In this document: in pieces, positions 25,483 to 34,734 of the stretch
Numbering within the stretch: the stretch's first letter is position 1
Layout of the letters: every line of letters starts with the position of its first letter
NCBI GenBank assembly: GCA_963790075.1
Contig: CAWBNG010000008.1
Location: 603,715-667,714 of the forward strand
Direction of reading: 5' to 3'
DNA from: CAYOUV01 sp963790075
GTDB taxonomy: Bacteria > Chloroflexota > Anaerolineae > Anaerolineales > Villigracilaceae
DNA length: 64,000 bases
The notes under the pieces: generated by a model
Databases searched by the model: none
Seen by the model: the letters and a program-made list of their open reading frames with translations, nothing else
What the model was told of the DNA's origin: nothing
Position numbers and translations under genes: made by a program

Positions 25483-26217
25483 ATGAAAGAAGAATCTCTG
25501 AGCGGAAAGGTTGTGTTGATCACCGGAGCCGCGCGCCGTGTGGGACGTTTGTTCGCGCTGGGGTGCGCTCAGGCCGGCGCGGATGTCATCATCCATCACG
25601 GGCATTCTCCTGAACAGGCCGCCGAAACGCGGGACGCGATTCGCGCGCTGGGGCGCCGTGCCTGGGTGGTCGCTGCGGACCTGGCGCAGCCGGCCGAGGC
25701 GGCTGCGCTCATCACGCGGGCCAATCAATTCGCCCCGCTCTACGCGCTGGTCAACAGCGCCGCTATCTTTGAGCCGCTCTCCCTGCCTGAAACGACCCTC
25801 CCCGCCTGGGAACGCCACCTGGCGGTCAACCTGACGGCGCCCTTCCTGCTCAGCCAGGCCTTTGCGGAGCAGCTCCCGGAAGGCGCACAAGGCCGCATCG
25901 TCAACATCCTGGATTGGCGCGCCCTGCGTCCCGGTGCGGACCATTTTCCCTACACGGTCAGCAAGGCCGCTCTGGCAGCCCTGACGAGCTCGCTGGCCGT
26001 CGCGCTGGCACCGCGCATCACGGTCAACGGGTTGGCGCTGGGGGCTGTGCTCCCGCCCGTAGACGGCGCAGCCAGCCCGGAAGTGATTCAAAAAGTCCCG
26101 CTCGGGCGCTGGAGCGAAACGCAGGAAGTCCAGGAAGCCCTGGTCTTTTTGCTGGCCGGCGCGTCCTACGTCACGGGCGAGGTCGTCCACGTGGATGGCG
26201 GGCGGCACCTGGTTTAG
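25483..26217 (+). CDS. Pteridine reductase / FolM-like short-chain dehydrogenase
   Basis: Start chosen at ATG 25483 (MKEESLSGKVVLITG, 244 residues); an ATG at 25465 adds six residues. The NADPH motif is TGAARRVG, the TGxxxRxG pattern of pteridine reductases rather than TGxxxGxG. The active site reads ILDWRA with PYTVSKAAL: Asp replaces the usual Ser, giving the Asp-Tyr-Lys arrangement of PTR1 and FolM. It should reduce dihydropterins to tetrahydropterins, the form needed by the hydroxylase encoded divergently. It is followed after eight bases by folB. Confidence 0.8.
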   Translation: MKEESLSGKVVLITGAARRVGRLFALGCAQAGADVIIHHGHSPEQAAETRDAIRALGRRAWVVAADLAQPAEAAALITRANQFAPLYALVNSAAIFEPLSLPETTLPAWERHLAVNLTAPFLLSQAFAEQLPEGAQGRIVNILDWRALRPGADHFPYTVSKAALAALTSSLAVALAPRITVNGLALGAVLPPVDGAASPEVIQKVPLGRWSETQEVQEALVFLLAGASYVTGEVVHVDGGRHLV

Positions 26218-26225
26218 GAGCGATT

Positions 26226-26582
26226 ATGGACAAAGTCTTTATTAAGGATCTGGTCGCGCGCGGTATTATCGGCGTCAACGACTGGGAGCGTGAGAAGCCG
26301 CAGGATATCCTGATCAACATCACGGTCTTCACCGATACCCGCCCAGCAGCCAGCAGCGATGACCTGGCGGATTGCGTCGACTACCGAGCGCTGGCTAAAA
26401 AGGTCCAGGCCCACGCGGAGACGGCGGCGCGCCTGACAGTCGAGGCGCTGGCCAACGACCTGGCCGCCATTTGTTTGGAGGAAAGCGGCGTGCAGCGGGC
26501 GATTGTGCGGGTGGAGAAACCGGGAGCGGTGCGCTTCTCCGGCTCGGTGGGGGTGGAGATCGAACGCAGCCGCGATGCCTGA
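26226..26582 (+). CDS. folB: Dihydroneopterin aldolase
   Basis: This 118-residue protein starts at ATG 26226 with AGGAG just upstream (26217-26221, overlapping the end of the preceding gene). Family features are the opening DKVFIKDLVARGIIGVNDWERE, the central VDYRALAKKV and the catalytic-Lys segment VRVEKPGAVRFSGSVGVEI. It cleaves dihydroneopterin to hydroxymethyl-dihydropterin for folate synthesis and can epimerise it to dihydromonapterin. Its stop overlaps folK by eight bases. Confidence 0.92.
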   Translation: MDKVFIKDLVARGIIGVNDWEREKPQDILINITVFTDTRPAASSDDLADCVDYRALAKKVQAHAETAARLTVEALANDLAAICLEESGVQRAIVRVEKPGAVRFSGSVGVEIERSRDA

Positions 26583-27057
26583 GCTCCACGAAGCTTACCT
26601 GAACCTCGGCTCCAACATCGCACCCGAGTACAACCTGCCGCAGGCCGTCCACCTGCTGCGCCAGCGGGGACAGGTGCAGGCCAGCTCGAACGCCTGGGAA
26701 TCGCACGCCTTCGGGTCCGACGGGCCAGATTTCCTGAACGCCTGCATTTTGTTCAAGACTCCCCTGTCAGCGCGCGAATTGAAGGAACGAGTCATCCGGC
26801 CGATCGAAGCCGCCCTGGGACGCGTCCGCAGTGCGGACAAATATGCCCCGCGCAGCATCGACATCGACATCATCCTGTTCGACGAGGAGCCGTTCGGGGG
26901 GGAGTTCTGGTCGAACGCTTTTGTGGTCGTACCGCTGGCGGAACTGCTGCCGGATTTCCAGCACCCATCCAATTACGAGACCCTGGCGCAGGTGGCCGAA
27001 CATATGCGCCGCCAGACCTGGATTGTGGCGCGCCCGGAAGTTTTGAGCTCGGTTTGA
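26575..27057 (+). CDS. folK: 2-amino-4-hydroxy-6-hydroxymethyldihydropteridine pyrophosphokinase
   Basis: This 160-residue protein starts at ATG 26575, inside the folB end. Signatures are AYLNLGSNIAPEYNL, PDFLNACILFKT, EAALGRVRSADKYAPRSIDI and DIDIILFDEE, the HPPK ATP and Mg sites. It phosphorylates hydroxymethyl-dihydropterin. folP is not in the window. The gene converges on folE, with a 33-base gap that can form a weak GC hairpin. Confidence 0.92.
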   Translation: MPELHEAYLNLGSNIAPEYNLPQAVHLLRQRGQVQASSNAWESHAFGSDGPDFLNACILFKTPLSARELKERVIRPIEAALGRVRSADKYAPRSIDIDIILFDEEPFGGEFWSNAFVVVPLAELLPDFQHPSNYETLAQVAEHMRRQTWIVARPEVLSSV

Positions 27058-27090
27058 CGGGGGAATCGGCCGGTTAAAGCCGCCGGATTG

Positions 27091-27726
27091 TCAGATCTGC
27101 AGCGGACTTGAACCGCGGCTGATGTTTTCCAGGAACTCCTGGCGGGTCATGGCATTTTTGCGGAAACCGCCGTGCATGGCAGAGGTGGTCATGCGCGCGT
27201 CCTTCTTTTTGATGCCGCGCATCATCATGCACAGGTGCAGGCCCTCCACTACCACCGCCACGCCATGCGGATGCAGCAGATCGCTGAGAAAGTCGGCGAT
27301 CTGGCGCGTCATGCGTTCCTGGACCTGCAGACGGCGGGCATACATATCCACAATGCGTGGGATCTTTGACAGGCCGAGTACCTTTCCGTCGGGGATGTAA
27401 GCCACGTGAACGCGGCCCATGAAGGGCAGCAGGTGGTGTTCGCACAAGCTGTAGAACTCGATATCGCGTACGATCACCATCTCGTCGTAGGAGACGTTGA
27501 ACAGCGCACCGTTGACAATTTTAACCGGATCGGCGTTGTAACCGCTCAATAGCTCAGTGTACATGCGCCCGACGCGCTGGGGGGTGTTTTTCAGCCCCTG
27601 ACGTTCGGGATTTTCCCCGAAGGCGCGCAGCATGGCCTGGATGGCAGTTTCCACGGCCGGGCTGTCGATCCCGCTGTCGCTTACCTGCTGCTCGCTCAGG
27701 TCGTCGTCAAAATCAATCGGTTCCAT
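27091..27726 (-). CDS. folE: GTP cyclohydrolase I
   Basis: This 211-residue protein has NPERQGLKNTPQRVGRMY, the zinc-site segment YSLCEHHLLPFMGRVHVAY with Cys-His-His, GLSKIPRIVDMYARRLQVQE and the second zinc Cys in GLHLCMMMRG. It makes dihydroneopterin triphosphate from GTP, the entry step to folate and tetrahydropterin. The start lies inside the end of the carbinolamine dehydratase gene (14-base overlap), so both are one transcript. The acidic N-terminal 30 residues are family-variable. Confidence 0.95.
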   Translation of the reverse strand: MEPIDFDDDLSEQQVSDSGIDSPAVETAIQAMLRAFGENPERQGLKNTPQRVGRMYTELLSGYNADPVKIVNGALFNVSYDEMVIVRDIEFYSLCEHHLLPFMGRVHVAYIPDGKVLGLSKIPRIVDMYARRLQVQERMTRQIADFLSDLLHPHGVAVVVEGLHLCMMMRGIKKKDARMTTSAMHGGFRKNAMTRQEFLENISRGSSPLQI

Positions 27727-28057
27727 ATAATTTATCCGTCTTGGCAGCCATAATGAAGTCGTTTTGGTGCAGTCCCTGGATCTTGTGCGTCCACCAGTTG
27801 ACCGTCACGCGGCCGTATTCGGTCACGATCAAGGGATGGTGTCCCTCCGCTTCAGCCAGCGTTCCGATCTTGTTCGTAAAGGCCAGGGCTTCGACGAAGT
27901 CCTGGAGCTTGAAGACCCGTTCAAGCCGCTTGACCTGTCCCACTTCCCTGACTTGCCATTCCGGCACCTGCGGCTGGAATTCAGCGATTTGCTGATCGGT
28001 CAAAACCGGCTGGTCGCCGCGGCAGGCCACACATTTCATTTGATATAAATCAGTCAT
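27713..28057 (-). CDS. phhB: Pterin-4a-carbinolamine dehydratase
   Basis: This 114-residue protein carries the family pattern AEGHHPLIVTEYGRVTVNWW followed by THKIQGLHQNDFIMAAKTD. The N-terminus has an extra CVACRGDQP segment with a CxxC pair, common in the bacterial branch. It dehydrates the carbinolamine formed by aromatic amino acid hydroxylases, recycling the pterin. Co-transcribed with folE, it completes the cofactor cycle for the hydroxylase at 24269-25285. TATAAT on the minus strand at 28073-28078 could be its -10 element. Confidence 0.93.
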   Translation of the reverse strand: MTDLYQMKCVACRGDQPVLTDQQIAEFQPQVPEWQVREVGQVKRLERVFKLQDFVEALAFTNKIGTLAEAEGHHPLIVTEYGRVTVNWWTHKIQGLHQNDFIMAAKTDKLYGTD

Positions 28058-28252
28058 CCTCTTACCTTTTTCATTATATTGGCATTGCAGAGCAAGCCTT
28101 TGTGAGGGAGATTATAATCCCCCGCGGCGCCGTTAGGGGCGACCTGCCCGCTTCGGACCCAGTCCCGGCGGGTTGCTGCGCCAATAGGTGCACACTCCCG
28201 CCCTGGGCGGTGTTTGGGTGAAAACCCAAGCAGGTCAGACAATTCTAAGGGT

Positions 28253-31200
28253 CTAATTCTTCTCTTTGGCGAAGTAGTCATCCAGAAACTCCAGGAAAAC
28301 GCGCACGACCTGCGGATCGAAGTGTTTCCCGGATTCGGAGCGGATATGGTCGAGCGCTTTCTTGCTGGTCCAGGCTTTTCGATATGGACGGTCGGAGTTC
28401 AGGGCATCCCATACGTCTACCACAGCGAAAACGCGCGCCGCCAATGGGATTTGTTCACCTTTCAGTCCGCGCGGGTAACCCGTGCCGTCCCATCTTTCGT
28501 GATGGCAATAGGGGATATCCAGAGCCGGACGCAGGTAGGAAATCGAGGAAAGCATGTTGTAGGCAAATAGCGGATGTTTGCGCATGATGACCCATTCCTC
28601 GTCAGAAAGCGGACCGGGCTTGCTCAAAATACTGTCTGGTACACCCATTTTGCCAATATCATGAAGCAGCGTTCCCCGGCGGATATGCACTAGGTCGGTC
28701 TCGGATATGTCCAATCTCTGCGCCACCTGGATGGTCATTTCTGCGACACGCCGGGTGTGGCCTTCGGTATCTGCATCACGCAGGTCGAGTACCTTTGACC
28801 AGCCTTCAATGGTGGCATCGTACGCCAGCTCCAGTTCCAGGTTCGAACGCTGCAAGTCTTCGAACAACCTGGCATCTTCGATGGCGATAGCTGCCTGCCC
28901 AGCCAGAGTTTCCAGGAAACTCAGCCATTCTTCATTGGGGTCGAGAGGAGCACGGTGGAAAATTTCCAGAACACCCTTGATTTCCCCTTTGGTGATCAGC
29001 GGCACGGCATAATAGGCAATGAAATTTTCACCAGACAACAACTCGGGCTTGGAATTATTCCCTTGTTGCGTTCGGAGATCAGCTACACTGACCATGCGCC
29101 GCTCCAGGGCAGCGCGTCCGGCCAGGCTATCGCCCAGCCGCAGGCGCAGGTGAGTCTGCGTTGTTGACCTGAAGCCGCGCCCGGCACCGTGTTCCAAAAT
29201 CTGCATGTGTGGACTGTAAAGCAGAATATTGGCAGCATCCACTTTTAATTGTGTGACGATGTGGTCGAGTAATATGTTCAAAGTCAGACGCAGATCGAAC
29301 ACGGAGCTGATCGCCATGTCTATCGAGCGCAGGGCGGCCAGTCGCCGTACTTGTTGTTCGGTCTTTTCGTGCAGTCCGGCGCGGCGGAATGCGTTGCCGG
29401 CAATCTCGGAGATGGTGGTCAGCAGATTGGCTTCCTCTTGTCCCAGCTGGCGCGGCAATTGCACCGAGACGAAAAGGACGCCGATGGTTTCCTTTTCGGT
29501 ATGGATCGGTACGCAGATACCGCCCCAGCCGGCGGGAATCTGGGACATGACAGCCTTGCGCGTCAGCGCGTCTTTGACGAATTCGGGAGAGATGTGCGCA
29601 TTGCCAGTTTGGAACACATGACCGGCAATCCCTTCTCTTGGCGTAATCTTCACATCCTCTAGTTGGGCGAACCAGCCGCGGGCGGCGGACCGGAACATTT
29701 TGTTGCCGGGAAGGTCGTAGAGCAGGATGACACCCGCATCGGTTCCCAGCATATTCAGGGTCTCATCAAGCAAGCACGGCAGCATTTCTTCCAGCGTCTG
29801 GGCGCCCCGAAGAGCGGTCGAGATGCGGTTGATCGCTTCCAGTTCCGCCAAGCGATGTTTGATATCCTGCTCAATCTGTTTGCGTTCGGTAATGTTGCGT
29901 GCCACCCAGATGACCGAATCGGCTGAAAGCGGTGACACGAACGCCGAAAACCAGAGCTCCTTTTTCTTGACTGGCAGGCTGTATTCCACACTGGTCAGTT
30001 CTTGCGTCTTCAGGGCCTGACGGATGGCTTTGAGGCATAAATCGGCCTGTTCGGGTGGTAAAACTTCCGTAACGGTCTTGCCGAGCATTTCATCTGGCGT
30101 TATGTAGAGGTTGGTCGGGTTGGTGGGCGCGATCTCGAGATAGCGGCCTTCCAAATCGTAGACGATGATGGCATCCGTCATGGCGGCGAACAAGGCGCGT
30201 AATTTGTTCTCAGACTGGCGCAGGCTCTCCTCTGCCTGTTTGCGCTCAGTGATGTCTCTGGTGATACTGATGATATGTGGTGTGCCGTTCAGGTCAATTA
30301 CAATTGCAGACATGAGGCCATAGGAGATGTCCCCATCTTTCATACGAAAACGCGCCTCGAGATTTTGGACTTTCCCACTCTGCTTGAGACCAGCCACTAA
30401 CCGGCTTCTGTCTTCCGGGTTATTCCAGATATTGATCTCGAGCGAGGTTTTGCCGATAACATCATCTTCGGAATAACCTGTGATTTGGGTAAATCCATTG
30501 TTGATCGAGACAAACATCCCATCTTCAAGGCGATTAATGTTGACCGAATCCGGACTTGTATAAAAAGCTTTCCTAAATTTTTCTTCGCTTTCGCGCAATT
30601 TATCTTCCATCTGTTTGCGCTCCGTGATGTCGGTGATCGTGCCTACATAGCCGACGATCTTACCGCTGGAATCTCTCTCCGGTACAGCCTGGCCCATCAC
30701 CCAAACCAGCGTGCCATCCGGGCGCAGAAAACGGTATTCCGTCACCGATGTGCTCTGATCCTGGGTGGTCTGCCGCCAACCCGCGGCCAGAGGGTCGCGA
30801 TCCTCGGGATGCACAACCGAAAGCCAGCCGTTGCCCAGGGCCTGGGCGGTCGCCAACCCGGAAATCTCGCACCAGCGCGGATTGACATAAGTTGTCTTTC
30901 CCTGCAGGTCGGTTCTGAAGATGCCCACCGGGGATATTTCAGCCATGGTCTGGTAACGTTGTTCGCTCTCGCGCAGGGCCTCTTCAGCCTGTTTGCGCTC
31001 GGTAATGTCCCGTGAGATGCCCAGCACAGAATCGATCTGACCGGCATCATTCTTGAGTGGCACCAACCAGGTGCCAAGCCAGAGTTTGCGCTCTGGAAAG
31101 AGTGTTGGCTCTTCAACGTAGAGTGGTTCGCCGCTTTCAAATACATGTCTCAAGTTAAGTTGCTGACGCCTGGAGACAGCCTCAGGAAAAACCGTTTTCT

Positions 31201-32281
31201 GTGCTCTGCCAATGATTTCTTCCGGTTCCTGCCCGAATTTTGTGGCGGCAAATCTATTGATGTACTCGATCGTCCCCTGCTTGCCGATGACGAAAATCAT
31301 ATCCTGGGAGGCCTCTGCCAGGATGCGGTAGCGTGATTCGCTCCCGCGCAGGGCCTCTTCAGCCCGCTTGCGCTCGGTTAATTCCAGCTTGAGACTTTCC
31401 ATCTGGCGTGTATTTGCGACAGCAATGGCGGCATGGTTGGCAAAGATGGACAACAGTTCCAGGTTGGCCTGGGTGAAGCGCGTATCTCCCTCGGAGCGCA
31501 AGACGTGGATCACGCCGATTACCTGATCTTGCCAGAGCATGGGTGCTGAAATCAAACGCTCAAATGGCTTCTCCTCGCCAAAAACAACCGCGCCACCAGA
31601 CCAGGTGCGATAATCGTTGACGATCAGCGGTTCTCCTGTTTGGGCTACCAAACCGGCCGCACCCTCGCCATATTTGAGCACGGTGCCCGAATAATCTTTG
31701 GTTGTTTTGTAACTCACTACGCAGCGTGCTTCCTGCCTTTCCGGGTCGCACAGATACAGGCCGCCGCTATCTGCATCCAGGAGGTCGGCAGCGCGTTCAA
31801 CGATCGTGCTGAGCAGGTCGGACAACACGTGTGGAGCTGTGATCTCAAGTACGTTAGCCTGGAGCGAATGAAGTTCTTTAGCCCGCTGGTTGAGAGCTTC
31901 TTCCGCACGTTTGCGCTCGGTCACGTCGCGTGCGATCAGCACGATCCTTGTGACTTGCGAGTCATCCAGCAGATTGTCCACCATGCCCTCGAAGTCACGC
32001 CACTGTCCGTTTTTATGATGGAGTCGCACTTGCATAAAAGAACCGGTTGGTGCCTGCGGGTGTTCGAGACGGTGCTGGAAGGCCTCCAGCGCGGTGGGCA
32101 GGTCATCCGGGTGAATGAATTTGGCGATATTTTTTCCCTGCATCTGTTTGGTTGAATGTCCGAGCCTGTGTTTGGCGGCCGGGTTGACGTAGTGGATGGT
32201 ACCGTCCGCATCCAGTACGGCGATCACGTCCGAGACGTTTTCGATGATGCTGTTGAAAGGCCTTTGAGTCGATTCTTTCAT
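28253..32281 (-). CDS. Large multi-PAS/GAF sensor with C-terminal HD-GYP phosphodiesterase domain
   Basis: I start at ATG 32281, preceded by GAGGTG, giving 1342 residues; the upstream in-frame stretch is less protein-like. Approximate domain order: PAS (1-125), GAF (135-290), four PAS units (300-790, several ending in DITERKxAEE), two GAF domains (800-1130) and HD-GYP (1140-1340). The last shows HTRRVAEM, LLHDIGKMGVPD and HHERWDGTGYPRGLKGEQIP, the motifs of c-di-GMP phosphodiesterases. No membrane segment or GGDEF domain is visible. It should integrate several small-molecule or redox signals and lower c-di-GMP. It appears to be a single-gene unit. Confidence 0.92.
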   Translation of the reverse strand: MKESTQRPFNSIIENVSDVIAVLDADGTIHYVNPAAKHRLGHSTKQMQGKNIAKFIHPDDLPTALEAFQHRLEHPQAPTGSFMQVRLHHKNGQWRDFEGMVDNLLDDSQVTRIVLIARDVTERKRAEEALNQRAKELHSLQANVLEITAPHVLSDLLSTIVERAADLLDADSGGLYLCDPERQEARCVVSYKTTKDYSGTVLKYGEGAAGLVAQTGEPLIVNDYRTWSGGAVVFGEEKPFERLISAPMLWQDQVIGVIHVLRSEGDTRFTQANLELLSIFANHAAIAVANTRQMESLKLELTERKRAEEALRGSESRYRILAEASQDMIFVIGKQGTIEYINRFAATKFGQEPEEIIGRAQKTVFPEAVSRRQQLNLRHVFESGEPLYVEEPTLFPERKLWLGTWLVPLKNDAGQIDSVLGISRDITERKQAEEALRESEQRYQTMAEISPVGIFRTDLQGKTTYVNPRWCEISGLATAQALGNGWLSVVHPEDRDPLAAGWRQTTQDQSTSVTEYRFLRPDGTLVWVMGQAVPERDSSGKIVGYVGTITDITERKQMEDKLRESEEKFRKAFYTSPDSVNINRLEDGMFVSINNGFTQITGYSEDDVIGKTSLEINIWNNPEDRSRLVAGLKQSGKVQNLEARFRMKDGDISYGLMSAIVIDLNGTPHIISITRDITERKQAEESLRQSENKLRALFAAMTDAIIVYDLEGRYLEIAPTNPTNLYITPDEMLGKTVTEVLPPEQADLCLKAIRQALKTQELTSVEYSLPVKKKELWFSAFVSPLSADSVIWVARNITERKQIEQDIKHRLAELEAINRISTALRGAQTLEEMLPCLLDETLNMLGTDAGVILLYDLPGNKMFRSAARGWFAQLEDVKITPREGIAGHVFQTGNAHISPEFVKDALTRKAVMSQIPAGWGGICVPIHTEKETIGVLFVSVQLPRQLGQEEANLLTTISEIAGNAFRRAGLHEKTEQQVRRLAALRSIDMAISSVFDLRLTLNILLDHIVTQLKVDAANILLYSPHMQILEHGAGRGFRSTTQTHLRLRLGDSLAGRAALERRMVSVADLRTQQGNNSKPELLSGENFIAYYAVPLITKGEIKGVLEIFHRAPLDPNEEWLSFLETLAGQAAIAIEDARLFEDLQRSNLELELAYDATIEGWSKVLDLRDADTEGHTRRVAEMTIQVAQRLDISETDLVHIRRGTLLHDIGKMGVPDSILSKPGPLSDEEWVIMRKHPLFAYNMLSSISYLRPALDIPYCHHERWDGTGYPRGLKGEQIPLAARVFAVVDVWDALNSDRPYRKAWTSKKALDHIRSESGKHFDPQVVRVFLEFLDDYFAKEKN

Positions 32282-32774
32282 GGCACACCTCGTTTTTATC
32301 ATAACCGGATTATTGACATACACGCAGGTTAATTGCGTTACCATTGCGATTATCAAAGTGTATAACCCAATCATCGAGACCCCTACCCTTGGGGATGATA
32401 TTGGTCGCAATGACCGCCGCCTCACATTCTGGCGACGTCCCTGTTCAGGCCGGGTGAATAAGTCCAGTACTTTTGTCTAGACAGATATGACGATTATCTA
32501 TTGCAGTACGCGGCAGGGGTCTCTATAATGATAATAACTGGATAGAGTCTACTGGTTGTTTGAAACAGCAGTTCGAAAGATACGAACAAGAATCGACTTA
32601 CTTTGGAAAAGACGGGAGACGATGGAGGCCGGCTGTCTGGTATCAGCGGGCAGGCGCAGCCTGCCTTATTCCTCGAACTGGAGCGCTGTAGTGTGATGAT
32701 TCCCTGTGCGTCCCTCCCGTTACCGAACCGGTCCGCGCTGGACCACCCTGCCGCAAGCGGGCCCTGATAGCTTG
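32282..32774. other. Intergenic region with short hairpin
   Basis: This gap contains the promoter side of the HD-GYP gene and upstream DNA of a small zinc-knuckle gene. GGCAGGC (32649-32655), loop GCA, GCCTGCC (32659-32665) then TTATT forms a 7-bp hairpin that could be a weak terminator. I see no other gene. Confidence 0.4.
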
Positions 32775-32975
32775 ATGGTCAAACAAATTCGTCCTATCGA
32801 TAAATCTCAGGTGCTGGCGCTCGAGGAAGGTGCCGGCTATACCTGCTTCTCCTGCGCTGGGAGAGGCGATGGGATCTGGCGGCTGGTCGGTTACGACGAG
32901 TTCGGTGAGTTGTGGATTTGCCAGGACTGCTGGGAGGCTGCCCCCGACCTGTCTGCGTCTGAGCAAGCGATTTAA
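32775..32975 (+). CDS. Small zinc-knuckle protein
   Basis: From ATG 32775 this is 66 residues; a GTG at 32706 would give 89. Two CxxC pairs (YTCFSCAGRG and WICQDCWEAAP) are 30 residues apart and likely bind one zinc. No clear ribosome binding site was found, so the start is uncertain. The 3' 89 bases are repeated almost exactly at 37435-37523. Function unknown. Confidence 0.55.
   Translation: MVKQIRPIDKSQVLALEEGAGYTCFSCAGRGDGIWRLVGYDEFGELWICQDCWEAAPDLSASEQAI
32879..32967 (+). repeat. Copy A of 89-bp dispersed repeat (3' end of zinc-knuckle gene)
   Basis: This matches 37435-37523 at 85 of 89 positions without gaps. Three differences cluster in the first third and the fourth turns the codon after the last Glu into a stop in copy B. 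Confidence 0.9.
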
Positions 32976-33090
32976 TTTTCCCTCTTGTAAAATCTGCCTA
33001 CCATAGCGTTCTAAGAACATGCTGATGTACGCGCGCCTGTGGGCCAGCGGGCTGGAATGGGCTGCCAGACTGGAAAGATGCGCATGCTAG

Positions 33091-33122
33091 AAATCAGTCC
33101 GAACCACCGCCCGGACTGATTT
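33091..33122 (-). terminator. Hairpin terminator downstream of DUF3592-like gene
   Basis: AAATCAGTCCG (33091-33101) and CGGACTGATTT (33112-33122) form a perfect 11-bp stem with a 10-base loop, right after the minus-strand stop at 33126. Its AT ends could let it work in both directions. Confidence 0.8.
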
Positions 33123-33125
33123 AAT

Positions 33126-33698
33126 TCAAGCCTGTAACTGCTCCGGCCCTTCGTTTCCTTTTTTCTTCGAAAGGAGATAAGCCGCAATTCCTCCAGCTGC
33201 AAGCACCAAAACCAGGGATCGGATTCCGCCAATCAAGCCCATCAACAGGAAGAAGCCTCCCATACCCATTACGATTGCATCGGGGAAATGCAAGCTCATG
33301 AAATTATTCTCGCGCGCATTGGTGGGGAAATTCCTATCGTACACGAGCTCAACCTGGTCCCCGATCTGGTAACGCGGCGAACTCGTGGAGGTCGGATCCG
33401 TAAACCGGGTCACATCGCCGGTTTCGGTTTTGAACTCGATCACGGGTTGATACAGGGTGGTTGTGCTGTTGTTCGATGTGGATTGGTGCTGATTCATTTC
33501 CACAACTGTCCCCATGGCCGTACCTCCTGCCGCCGCCCATTCGGCGGTTTTGCTATACCAGCCCCAGCCAATGAACAGCAGGATTACTCCCAATACCATC
33601 AGGAACGGACCTACGACCAAACCCGCAAATGGGTTGCTGAAACCGCGTCGCCGTCCTGGCCGAAAATTCGATCTTCTTATATTCATGAGATTCTCCAA
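33126..33698 (-). CDS. DUF3592-like membrane protein
   Basis: This 190-residue protein has a basic N-terminus, a helix at about 25-48, an extracytoplasmic beta domain at about 50-135 (GTVVEMNQHQ, LYQPVIEFKTETGDVTRF, YQIGDQVELVYDRNFP) and two hydrophobic segments near 140-180. The beta part matches the DUF3592 pattern, whose function is unknown. A strong hairpin terminator follows it. Confidence 0.75.
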   Translation of the reverse strand: MENLMNIRRSNFRPGRRRGFSNPFAGLVVGPFLMVLGVILLFIGWGWYSKTAEWAAAGGTAMGTVVEMNQHQSTSNNSTTTLYQPVIEFKTETGDVTRFTDPTSTSSPRYQIGDQVELVYDRNFPTNARENNFMSLHFPDAIVMGMGGFFLLMGLIGGIRSLVLVLAAGGIAAYLLSKKKGNEGPEQLQA

Positions 33699-33756
33699 TC
33701 GCTACTAATGTGGATAAATTGCCATCTATCACAGCGAACTCACCCGCCAAACCGGC

Positions 33757-34626
33757 CTATTGGTTACATTCGGCAGGAATGGCAATACTAAGCGAGCCGT
33801 CCTCGACGGGAATAAAATTGTATGCCAGACTGATGTCGGTAAACTGACTGGGATCAAAACCATATCTCTTTTCATTTACTCTGTATTGCAACTCAAAGAG
33901 TGTAATAAAACCGCCTTCACGAGCCACATACACAAATGCGCTGACCGGCTTGTCGTTCCCAACAAAATTTTCTCCGGACAGTTCGTATTTGTCGGTCACA
34001 AATCCATTGATCTCAATTCCGCTTTCCACGCGTCGCGCCTGGCCTGTAATCAATTCCTGAATTTTTGGCAGGGACTCTAACAGGCTTGGTCCCTGCATGT
34101 CTGAAGCGAGACCCGTATTACAATGCAGCGTTGGCGTTCCACCATTGACACTGACCATCTGTGCGCTGGTCATCTGATCGCCAATGATTACCGTATCCGA
34201 CGACAGGATATTAATACTACCCGTTGACCCGGCACTATCCATGTATCCTTTCAATGAAAATTGAAAACGTTGCATGGTTTGCGGCAGAGTCTGGACCTCC
34301 GTCGACCCGATCTCTGAAACTTCCTTTGGGCTGCCGACAGTATCGACACCAGTATAGATAATCGTGCTTTCAAATTGATACGCCTGTGCATCGGGAATGA
34401 CATACAACGCAGGGTTTGCCAAGTCAATCGTTTCGGCACCGGCAGAACTGTCATTACCTCCCGCCTGCTGGGATGGAGCTATCGTGGTGGCGGGGTCCGT
34501 TTGCCCACTTTCGGCGGTTGGCTTTTGTCCGGCTTCGGCGGATGGCGATATTGTTCCAACGCTACAGGCCATGCTCGCCATAAGAATTATTACAAGCGCG
34601 ATATAAATTCGGTTTTGTTTTTTCAT
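33757..34626 (-). CDS. Lipoprotein of unknown function (LppX/LolA-like fold possible)
   Basis: Start at ATG 34626 (AAAGGATG upstream), 289 residues. The lipobox MASMAC at about residue 21 is followed by a Ser/Thr/Gln-rich linker to about residue 75 and then a beta-rich domain. The pattern of a buried signal, a Cys-containing loop (LHCNTGLAS) and FVYVAREGGFITLFEL suggests a lipid-binding-type beta fold, but I cannot assign a family. It sits between two other exported-protein genes on the same strand. Confidence 0.7.
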   Translation of the reverse strand: MKKQNRIYIALVIILMASMACSVGTISPSAEAGQKPTAESGQTDPATTIAPSQQAGGNDSSAGAETIDLANPALYVIPDAQAYQFESTIIYTGVDTVGSPKEVSEIGSTEVQTLPQTMQRFQFSLKGYMDSAGSTGSINILSSDTVIIGDQMTSAQMVSVNGGTPTLHCNTGLASDMQGPSLLESLPKIQELITGQARRVESGIEINGFVTDKYELSGENFVGNDKPVSAFVYVAREGGFITLFELQYRVNEKRYGFDPSQFTDISLAYNFIPVEDGSLSIAIPAECNQ

Positions 34627-34734
34627 TTCATCCTTTATAAACATAGTTGAATAGGCGATGGACTGCGGGCTGGTACATGCCCGTGGATTGGCCTGTTCGA
34701 ACCTTTGGGAAGACCAGGTTCAAAACCGCAAAAA

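Noticed and set aside
28058..28252. tRNA or folate riboswitch before the carbinolamine dehydratase gene
   Set aside because: The region is GC-rich with small hairpins (for example CCGCCC-T-GGGCGG), but no cloverleaf or riboswitch core could be drawn.
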